The notes beneath the pieces were generated by a model. It searched no databases. It saw nothing but the letters and a program-made list of their open reading frames with translations, and was not told the origin of the DNA. From Doryteuthis pealeii (taxonomy: Eukaryota > Mollusca > Cephalopoda > Myopsida > Loliginidae), in assembly GCA_023376005.1 (NCBI GenBank), contig CM042150.1, positions 78,086,159 to 78,150,158 on the forward strand: a stretch of 64,000 nt of DNA, given 5' to 3'. A program made the position numbers and the translations under genes. Below, one piece after another: positions 54,621-64,000 of the stretch (position 1 is the stretch's first letter; the number at the start of each line of letters is the position of its first letter).

Positions 54621-54753
54621 AATAGTACTTACCACAGTAGTCATTTAAATTAGCTGAACTAGACCGACCAATAAAAACGAACAAAAAACACAGACCACTA
54701 TAAATCTATTGTTTTATAAATATTTAATTTATTTATTGAATTTTTATTTAAAA

Positions 54754-54756
<3 letters not shown>

Positions 54757-54812
<56 letters not shown>
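54757..54812. repeat. (ATT)n microsatellite
   Basis: About 55 bases of ATT, in TA/TTTA-rich flanks. Confidence 0.96.
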
Positions 54813-54815
<3 letters not shown>

Positions 54816-54969
54816 TTAATTTATAATTTAAGTAAATTTGAATCTATTACATCAGTACAAGCACCCCATCGCTATCCTTATCCCCCCCAACGAATGGGAA
54901 CCCAGCACGCCGACGTTTGTCCGCCTATCTGCCCGTAATTATACGATCCATCGATACGACTAAATCTAG

Positions 54970-54984
54970 GGATATATATATATG

Positions 54985-55037
<53 letters not shown>
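54970..55037. repeat. (TA)n microsatellite
   Basis: About 65 bases of TA with TATG and TATT slips. Confidence 0.95.
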
Positions 55038-55269
55038 ATTCCAGTTACAAGCTATTATTAAACAGGTTTGGTTGAATACCACGGAAAATTTTGGTGGTGG
55101 TGATTTTCAGTTGCTTAGTTTCAAGCCCTTGTGTAATTTTTTTCTCTCGCGGTCTAAGTGGTAGAGAGGCCCTCCTACAATAAACCTTCCGAGTGCACAA
55201 ACCTGTTAACACAGAATATATAAGTCACAATAAATCCTCGCAACTGAATAAACCTTGCAAGAAAAAAAT

Positions 55270-55545
55270 CCTAGTGTAGTCGACCATGGATGTGGTCGAA
55301 ATCACTTGGAAAAGTATGTAGGAAATAGAAAAACACAAACAATTCCAAAAAGAGGAATTTATTGATAGTGAAGTCGACGTTAAAACGTTTCGGTTTTTTT
55401 AGCAAACCTTCATAAGGATATGAGATGGAATATATGTTGTGTGGTAAGAACCCCACCACTTTGCCATTCACAAACACACCTACCAGCCCCAAATCATAAC
55501 GTGACGTTAATAAAAACACCACACGGAACAGATTAGAAACCTTTA
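55270..55545 (-). mobile_element. Hammerhead-motif module, minus copy of an inverted pair
   Basis: On the minus strand: TATCCTTATGAAGG, GGTTTGCTAAAAAAACC, GAAACG, TTTTAACGTCGACTTC. It has CTTATGA (worn CTGATGA, 55410-55416), A, a GGTTT...AAACC helix II, GAA, a 5-bp helix III (ACGTT-TT-AACGT; 55377-55388) and C at the hammerhead cleavage position (55376). Downstream text (AATAAATTCCTCTTTTTGG, TGTTTTTCTATTTCCTACAT) matches the plus copy at 55640. The best helix II/III set in the window. Confidence 0.6.
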
Positions 55546-55639
55546 CATATTGGCCAAAATTTTACCCTAAACCTCTCTCACTATAGGTTAATGATAATAA
55601 TTTCAATCAATTTAGTTTCTTCTCGTCTTATATCTATAA

Positions 55640-55945
55640 GTCCGTATTAAGCACTCCACACTATTCTCCGTTTCTTGAGAAAATATTCACGGGAACTAGA
55701 GCTAATGCTTGCCGAAGTCAGTTACAGCCCCCGTTTTTTTTTTATACACAACCAATCATTCTCACATTTTTCGGAACTCACCCACCCTACCAGACAACAC
55801 TTCTTCCATCTCAAGTCCCAATCAAGGTTTGCTAAAAAAAAACGAAATGTTATAACGGAGTCTTCACCATCAAGAATAAACTAATATTTTTAGAATACTT
55901 CGTGTTTTTCTATTTTCTACATCGTGTCGGATTTAATTCCATATT
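55640..55945 (+). mobile_element. Hammerhead-motif module, plus copy of an inverted pair
   Basis: CAAGGTTTGCTAAAAAAAAA, CGAAATGTTATAACGG, CTTCACCATCAAGAATAAAC and TTCGTGTTTTTCTATTTTCT match the minus copy at 55270 and the copy at 30798. CTGATGA is lost (CAATCAA). It ends ACATCGTGTCGGATTTAATT, the shared family end, and (TA)n follows at 55970. Confidence 0.6.
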
Positions 55946-55965
55946 TAATCACATATGATCATTTA

Positions 55966-55969
<4 letters not shown>

Positions 55970-56040
<71 letters not shown>
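55970..56040. repeat. (TA)n microsatellite
   Basis: About 68 bases of TA on the 3' side of the plus copy. Confidence 0.96.
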
Positions 56041-56041
<1 letters not shown>

Positions 56042-56042
<1 letters not shown>

Positions 56043-57187
56043 TATAATATACACTACCAGAGTACTGCTTCACTAGGAAACTACTTTGAAAGATACGATA
56101 AAAACTATATGTTTGTATGAATAATTACTTCTGTTAAATTTCAGTGAAATTTTCTGTAGCATGTCTAAACACCAGTCTTTTATGATCCACTCTTATTTTT
56201 CAATTAAATCATTTTTGCACTTTTATTTGTAGGGTAATTCAATTTCATTTTCTTATGTTAAAAAAAATTACTGAAATAAATTTGCAAAAAAAATAAAAAT
56301 AAAACATTAAAATCACCCAAATTAGATTAAATTAATAAATCGATGCTCTCAGTTTTCGCTCGTTGATAAATTTCTCTTCGGCCCGCAAGACCAACACAGA
56401 GATCACTAAAAGAAAACAAAGAAAATATATCATAAGAAGTGTCGTTTTAGGAAGGGAAAAATTACTGTCCACGCCCACTAAGTAAGACATTTTATTTTGA
56501 TCAGACAACTAAGAAAGAAAAAAGTCAAGTCAGCAGGAAAAGTTGAATAAATAATTACAGGTAATTATATTTATTTCTGCGACACTCGATGTAAATTGTA
56601 AATTATATTAGCGTTCTATTTGGCTGGCAAAAATATCAGCTTGCAACAGCTGCTAATGCAAGGGAGAGCACTCTGTTGGTTTTTACTCAGTCGTCGCCTC
56701 ATCATTAATGTTAGTGACTGTTTCTGTAAGATGAGATCTCAGAGATATCTGTTATACATTATTTATTTACAAAAACTCTCTACATTATTAATGAATTCGA
56801 TTTGTATAGGCAGTTATCAAAACACGCTTATTAGTTTTTAATGAGAACTTTTAATAGGACTTACAAAATAATTTTACGCGTTGTCCATTACTAATAGAAT
56901 TAAATAAAGCCGATGCAAATCCATTATATGACGTGGTCATTTTTGCTTAAGAACCCCAAATACCTCCCCCCAAAAATAAAAAAAATAAAATAAATAAAAG
57001 CAAACCATTGAAATATTTTACAAGACAATTAGGAAGGTGGCAAAAATAGCGCTATCAAAGAATGTAGGATAGAGTTTGGGCGACATCAAGAGTGAACTTA
57101 ACTTTAACCCTTTTATTGCCAGGCTGCAGATGCAAGGATGGTGCCAGTGGTAGAATTATCTTATGGTCAAATTACCGGTGGAAGTGT

Positions 57188-57190
<3 letters not shown>
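56042..57190. other. No feature recognised
   Basis: AT-rich. A 73-codon frame (56620-56841) is unrecognised. Confidence 0.45.
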
Positions 57191-57542
<352 letters not shown>

Positions 57543-57763
57543 TAGCAGAATATCTTCTGCGCATATGTTATAAAAATGAAATAGTTTTTAGCTTTTTATT
57601 GAGGTTTTCATTTTGACGAACGAGGTGTCACACCGGTGGTGGTTGTCAGTTTAAAAACTTCCCAAAGTCTCTGTTTATATAGTCCGAGTAGGTGCTCTTA
57701 TGTTGTGGAGTATTGAATTATTTCTGTGTGGACGTGGTGTGGGAACGTGTGCTGGTCTGAAGC

Positions 57764-57764
57764 G

Positions 57765-57800
<36 letters not shown>

Positions 57801-57833
57801 TAGATAGATAGATAGATAGAGATAGATATATAG

Positions 57834-57897
<64 letters not shown>
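57764..57897. repeat. (TA)n, (GATA)n and (TA)n tracts
   Basis: TA, then GATA/GAGATA repeats, then TA for about 58 bases up to the palindrome. Confidence 0.95.
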
Positions 57898-58828
<931 letters not shown>

Positions 58829-59053
58829 CATTAGTGAGGAGAGAGAGTTACTATTTACCCATATGAATATTTTACTTTCACAAAGTTATTAGACCTATGG
58901 GAATGCAGGATACTGCAAATTTAGATAGATTTATTTGACACGTTCAACATTCAAGTGGCATTCACAGATAACTCTGATTCACTTCATAAGGAAACACTAA
59001 TCTAATTTTCTTGAAGCTATTTCGCGCTTTCTTATCTTCAAACTTTAAGGTAG

Positions 59054-59059
<6 letters not shown>

Positions 59060-59122
<63 letters not shown>
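59060..59122. repeat. (TA)n microsatellite
   Basis: About 62 bases of TA. Confidence 0.96.
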
Positions 59123-59125
<3 letters not shown>

Positions 59126-59209
59126 GGTATGGATACATTTTCTTTTCACTGAGAAAGCAAAAAGATAGTGATATGATAATTTCATTGATCTTCAATTTAG
59201 AGAAACTCA

Positions 59210-59213
<4 letters not shown>
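59123..59213 (+). repeat. (TA)n-bounded 90-bp module, copy 2
   Basis: ATGGTATGGATACATTTTCT, AAAAAGATAGTGATATGATA, ATTTCATTGATCTTCAATTT. Near-identical to 47862-47955. Confidence 0.9.
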
Positions 59214-59271
<58 letters not shown>

Positions 59272-59384
59272 GCGTGTGTATGTGTGTGTGTGTGTGTGTG
59301 TTTAGTTTAATATATTTACTTCAAAATTATAAAAATACAATATCAAATTCATAATATTAAGATATACATTTCATAATTAGTATA

Positions 59385-59465
<81 letters not shown>

Positions 59466-59597
59466 CGTGAGTTTAAGACATTTACTTCAAAATACAAAAA
59501 TATATCTTATTAGATATAGAATTAGTATCAATTATATAGATACATCACACACATACACACACACACACACACACGCACACACTCTCTCTCTCTATAT

Positions 59598-59684
<87 letters not shown>

Positions 59685-59690
59685 ATTTAT
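59213..59690. repeat. Series of (TA)n with (GT)n, (CA)n and (CT)n
   Basis: TA 59213-59268 then GT to 59300; TA 59389-59452 then GTGT; CA 59548-59580, CT, TA to 59653, GT to 59683. Two linker stretches (ATTTACTTCAAAATTATAAA and ATTTACTTCAAAATACAAAA) are alike, so the block grew by duplication. Confidence 0.95.
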
Positions 59691-60118
59691 CTATGTATCT
59701 CTCTAACTATTTAAAATTCGACATTAGTACGTTTTTTTGCGATTGTAAGTACACCCATACCTTTCTCAGCTGTGTGGCTTTAGTGTTGAAATTTGGTTTA
59801 CAGATACAACTCGACAAGGCACATAAAGTGATGTAAGTGGGGATATCGGTAGTCACCAAGATACGGTCCGAGTAAAGCATGCAACGTACTCTGCTCAGTT
59901 TTCATGTGTTAAAAATTCAAGTTGTTTATAATGATTATATCATAATTATAATAAAATATTGATGTTGCAACCAGGTAGATTACTAACTCATGACTCCTAG
60001 TTTCACGTCTTTGATTAGCAGATTAGCTCGCTCGTGATCCATACCTCTCACCTAACGATCGAATACGGTAATTTGGAATCGTGAGATATTAATTACCCTG
60101 CTTTATTTTTTATAATTG

Positions 60119-60120
<2 letters not shown>

Positions 60121-60213
<93 letters not shown>
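60121..60213. repeat. (TA)n-(TG)n microsatellite
   Basis: About 65 bases of TA, then TG. Confidence 0.96.
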
Positions 60214-60217
<4 letters not shown>

Positions 60218-61285
60218 ATAGCTTCGAAACATTCCAAATGCTTATTGTACGCATTTCGCCTCTTTGCATTCGTTAATTGTTATAATTTAATGATAAATAA
60301 AAAATAAAATAACGCTGTTTTACATTTATGTCTAATGGATAGGTGGCACCACTGATTTCTGACAGAATTGTTGGTTAAAAAAGTGGGAACAATCCGTAAG
60401 TATATACGGTAGTTAATTTAGTAGAAATTTCTCACTATTGTGTTATATGTGATATCATTGCCTCAACCCGGGCAACGCCGATGAGCCCTTCTATTATGCT
60501 ATAAAACCAACGATACGCGTTTTCTTTTCTTTACACGGGTGACACGATACTAAGATGCAATAATGCGTATGTGTAGTAGGTACGCGGCTTTCTATATGCG
60601 TATGTATGCGTATAGACATAACGTAAATATATTTATATGCTTTTGTGTGCGAACGTACTACATGGTTGTAAGTGGGCATAGTAGCGTATATGTATGTATG
60701 TGGATGAATGTGTGCATTTAAAAGGATAGCTGAAGCTAGATGATAAAACAGAAAGAGATGAGAATTAAAGGGTTAGTACTTTTAATGTCCATCATAAACT
60801 CAAGTTTTTGGTACTAGTACAGTCAGAGGTCAGTATATAAGGGTATTATTTCTTAAAGCACTTTAATTCTTTGAGTTTCCATGTATGGTATGCTGTTTTT
60901 TTTCTTTTCCGAAAATCAGGACTTCTTATATTCAACGAAGCAATTGGGAGTAAAAATGATAAATTGCGGCCCAGAGTAATGACGATTAGATTGGCCATTG
61001 GACTGGGGTCAGAACTCATAATAAACGTCAACTATAATTTATCCCAATCCAAATTGTTACACACGACCCTCTCTGGTTGGAACAAGAGGAATTCTCATAA
61101 ATAAAGACGGCTATTAGATTTTATTCTCAGGTTCCTTTTTTGTTGTTGTTGTTCTTTTCGTTGTGGGGTGGACCCATGATTTGAACGGTTTCGACTGATA
61201 AATATCCTTCTAAAACAAACACAACTTTGTGGGAAGACACCTAGACTAGCAAACGAGAATAGTCGAGTTGCAGTCGATACTGTCA
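60214..61285. other. No gene recognised
   Basis: The part 60440-60500 contains CCCGGGCAACGCCGATGAG, reminiscent of a Helitron 3' hairpin but without stem symmetry. Other parts unremarkable. Confidence 0.4.
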
Positions 61286-61292
61286 GATAAGC

Positions 61293-61441
61293 AGATATTT
61301 ACCAACAAATTCATCCAGGGTAGGATGTGATATAAGGTCACTAGTATGGGGCATCCAGCGAGGAGCAAACTCGCTATTCTGTTGTAATGGATCTGCGAGA
61401 CTACCTTGCTAACGATTACACCGCGAAAGGACGCCCTAATG
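61293..61441 (-). mobile_element. SINE family C, tandem copy 1
   Basis: Minus strand: GGGCGTCCTTTCGCGGTGTA, ATCGTTAGCAAGGTAGTCTC, GCAGATCCATTACAACAG, AATAGCGAGTTTGCTCC (B box), CCCCATACTAGTGACC, TTATATCACATCCTACCC and TTGGTAAATATCTGC. The least decayed C copy. Confidence 0.88.
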
Positions 61442-61451
61442 CCACATATGC

Positions 61452-61592
61452 AATTATTTACCCACCTTTTTTTGCCACGGGTATGATGTGACACAAGGTC
61501 TCAAGTATGGTTCATTCAGCGAGAACTCGCTATTCAGTAAAGATGGATCTGCGGAACAAGCTTGCTAATCATTACACCACGGAAGGGATGCC
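61452..61592 (-). mobile_element. SINE family C, tandem copy 2
   Basis: Same order: GGCATCCCTTCCGTGGTGTA, ATGATTAGCAAGCTTG, CCGCAGATCCATCTTTACTG, AATAGCGAGTTC, AGACCTTGTGTCACATC and GGTAAATAATTG. Confidence 0.88.
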
Positions 61593-61597
61593 AAAAA

Positions 61598-61738
61598 TAA
61601 CTACTCAACCCGTTGCTGTGTAAGAGTGTGACACATGGTCGAAAATATACGACATCTAGGGAAGATTCAACTCGCTATTCAATAGTAATAGATCTACAAG
61701 ACTAGCTCGCTAACCATTAGATCATGATGGGACGCCTT
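61598..61738 (-). mobile_element. SINE family C, tandem copy 3
   Basis: AGGCGTCCCATCATGATCTA, ATGGTTAGCGAGCTAGTC, TTGTAGATCTATTACTATTG, AATAGCGAGTTGAATC, CGACCATGTGTCACAC and GGGTTGAGTAGTTA. All three lie in the same orientation about 150 bases apart. Confidence 0.88.
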
Positions 61739-61744
61739 TCTTTC

Positions 61745-62330
61745 ACATAAGTTTGGTAAATGCTGCCTTAGTTAATATTCGTAGAAACATGGTTTCATTC
61801 TGATAAGTACATTTTGTGATACTTCATCTCGATTTGAATTATAAGAGATAGATTTTATCGTCGTTTTGAATCTAAAAAGTACGCATATGATGTTCCGTTG
61901 TTCGCAATCAAATTTTCTTGCCTTAGACACAGAACAAACAAACACTTTTCTGTTATTAATATGGAGTTTTAACCTATCATATGAATTCATATGAGTGGAC
62001 AGATACCTTATCCACGTTCAATGTAAGCCAAAATAATTCTAACACTAATTCAATACAAAATCATAACGAGAGAAATGCAACAAAAAATAATCTGTTAAGA
62101 AAGTATACCAATATCTACTCGGATTAGCATCTGAATAATAATTTATGAAGTTTGCATTCGTGTGAATCATCAAATTCTCGCTATAACGGATATAAATATG
62201 AAATGCTAATTAGAATTCTTCACTCGAATCTATATTAGATACATCAATATCATAGACATTTGTTACAATGGAAGCCCAATGGATTTAGAAATCGTCTAGT
62301 TTTCATGAAAAAATGCTTACCTTTATTCTT
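61745..62330. other. No feature recognised
   Basis: AT-rich with no repeat or frame of note. Confidence 0.45.
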
Positions 62331-62332
62331 AA

Positions 62333-62613
62333 ATATATTTACAAACCCCTCAGCAAAAGTAGGAAGCATCACATTGTCAATTTCTTAAGCGGAGTTTAAT
62401 AGGTTTGAATTCAGTTTTCCTTCTCCTAGTCTGGTTGCTTAATGAAGATTAAAAAGTCGAGTCCGTCCAACTATTTACGCATAGCTGGAGGGAGAATAGT
62501 CTGACGCACACCTTTCTCATGGGTACTAGCAATATATAAAATGCAAACAGCCTTGTCCAAGACTTGATTTCGTGTCGCCAAGTCCATTTTCCTCGATAAC
62601 CATTGTACAACTC
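62333..62613 (-). mobile_element. SINE family B, full-length copy
   Basis: Minus strand: TTGTACAATGGTTATCGAGG (A-box region), ACACGAAATCAAGTCTTGG (worn B box), CAAGGCTGTTTGCATTTT, AGTACCCATGAGAAAGG, GCTATGCGTAAATAGTTGG, CTAGGAGAAGGAAAACTG, GCTTAAGAAATTGACAATG and GAGGGGTTTGTAAATATATT. Confidence 0.86.
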
Positions 62614-62619
62614 TCCTCC

Positions 62620-63740
62620 ACATTTATTCTAATAAAAAAATAACATGTTAATTACACCTAAAAATATAAACACTATTAATAATTATTACAAGCTTTTTAA
62701 GAATTTAGAAGAAAATTATAATAGTTCTTTCTAAAATTTCTTTCTAATTTCTTTGAAAATTATACCTTTATCATGCTACCCAGAAACCCCTTTGATACAT
62801 TTAAATCGACCCTAACACAATGTAGCAAGTACAATTTTTTTACTAACAAATAGTAAGTAATTACTTCCAAAAATACCAATATAAATCGACATCATTCATT
62901 TTGTTTGGTTACCAAGTGGCTCTCATTGCAATTGTACTCGTCACTCCTGTATTTCACACACCAATATGAAGCCGTTGAAAAATAACTTGCGAGTTTCTGT
63001 TCAATAAATATTCATCGATTTTTTCCTATTCATTAGCAGTCAAGAACATGGAAATATTTCTCAAGTTTTTCTTTTCTGGTTTCATGAATTGTTTTCTATA
63101 TTTTTTGAATCCGGAAAAACAGGGAATGGTGGGAATGTTCCAGAAGTTTTAAATTCTATTCAATCAATTCGACTCGAAATGTGAATTCTTTTGTCCATTT
63201 GTTAGAAAAGAATAGAAAATAGGTCAATTTCAAATTAATACTTCTTTCGAATAACTTGTCGACATAAGTGTCGAATGATTTTAAGGTAAATATTTGTTTA
63301 CACAATTCGTGTGCACATTTTTGGAAGGATTTCGATGAAACAAATACTGAAATGAACAAGTAAATAAATAAATAATTTTAGATTTAATGTTTCGCATGTT
63401 CTCTAAATTTACGAGTAATAAAAGCGTAGCAATGTTTTAAAAAAAAAAGTGAAAAAAAACAAAAAAACAACAGAAAACAAAAACATTAAGCAAGATTACT
63501 TTAACATTAAATTGAAGAAAAACATTAAAGAGGCACCAAATTATTTTAATGGCATCTACCTACATGCAACTAAAACTTTCTGAAACGAGAATGTTTAATT
63601 TTACCATTACATTAATATTTTTCGTCTATTTTATATTGAAACTTTTTTAAATAAATTTTTAAAATCTTTTCTTTTTTAAAATTGTTTTACAATAATATAG
63701 GCACATACAAACAAGTAGATATTTTTCTTGTTTTTTACGA
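62620..63740. other. AT-rich DNA without recognised features
   Basis: A-rich and T-rich runs; no SINE, microsatellite or convincing frame. Confidence 0.45.
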
Positions 63741-63744
63741 CGTG

Positions 63745-63893
63745 TTGCTTCGACTGAAGCATAGTTCTGGGTGTGCCTCTAGCGCCTGTTGTTATTAAGC
63801 AGTCCCCCTTGTAAAACCTCAGCATGTTCATCACTGCTTAACTTTGATGATCTTATGGGAACAAGTGACTTCTCTATAAACACATGGTAAGTA
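63745..63893 (+). other. Candidate exon-like segment ending at a splice-donor consensus
   Basis: A segment of about 145 bases is clearly less AT-rich than the DNA on both sides and ends AACACATG|GTAAGT, a perfect animal 5' splice-site consensus, with ATG as the last three bases. This is what a first exon with the start codon at the exon end would look like. No upstream core promoter or downstream acceptor was identified, and the text matches no family here. It could be chance. Confidence 0.25.
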
Positions 63894-64000
63894 TTTTTCG
63901 TAAAAATCTTGTTTTCTTTAATATGAAATTATTACTTTAAAAGACGAAATGATCACGTGTCCAGTGTATGAAACAAAAAGGAAGTAAGGTGATTGATCGA

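Noticed and set aside
60440..60500. Helitron 3' end (CCCGGGCAACGCC)
   Set aside because: The right half of the hairpin and the CTRR terminus are absent.

Overview
The window looks like intergenic or deep-intronic DNA from a mollusc, most likely a cephalopod of the octopus type. This is inferred from an AT-rich background packed with (TA)n, (CA)n, (GA)n and (GAA)n tracts, many diverged tRNA-derived SINEs of several families, dead Tc1/mariner transposases, LINE 3' ends finishing in TGATGATG, and TTAGGG-type telomere-like repeats. Octopus genomes are known to carry several tRNA-derived SINE families (OK, OR1 and OR2 were described long ago), but I cannot match copies to those names from memory. 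I found no intact protein-coding gene, no functional tRNA or rRNA gene and no CRISPR or operon structure. Most open frames in the window are translations of microsatellites.

Layout. 0-15 kb holds SINEs, three LINE 3' fragments, two copies of the unnamed 0.6-kb repeat family D (a near-complete one and a fragment) and dense (TA)n. 15-23 kb holds SINEs A, B and C (one nested pair), a diverged 33-bp-type minisatellite and a mariner remnant. 23.7-24.3 kb is a compound GAA array. 25.7-26.4 kb is the best LINE fragment and includes the reverse transcriptase active-site region. 26.7-27.8 and 36.6-37.8 kb are polypurine blocks. 29.1-30.3 kb is a nearly complete mariner-type transposase pseudogene split by a SINE. 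34-42 kb carries the second large family D copy, a further D copy split by later insertions, and three copies of a class-II-tRNA-derived SINE (family G) with an internal minisatellite. 42.2-45.6 kb has two Helitron-like ends/elements, one holding telomere-like repeats. 46-60 kb is dominated by (TA)n-bounded hairpin modules, including a palindrome of about 0.8 kb. 61.3-61.7 kb has three head-to-tail SINE C copies.

The most unusual signal is a recurrent small module, seen about ten times: an inverted repeat or unique stretch, then CTGAnGA, a short hairpin, GAAA and often a short palindrome, then within roughly 10-120 bases a long (TA)n tract. The tract is always on the 3' side of the GAAA motif whichever strand the module lies on. 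The layout resembles a type I hammerhead ribozyme core with a short helix III, usually with one extra A before helix II. Hammerheads are known in Penelope-like elements and in small metazoan retrozymes, so the modules may be decayed relics of such a retroposon with a TA tail. That link is inference; the motif, its polarity and the palindromes are visible directly.
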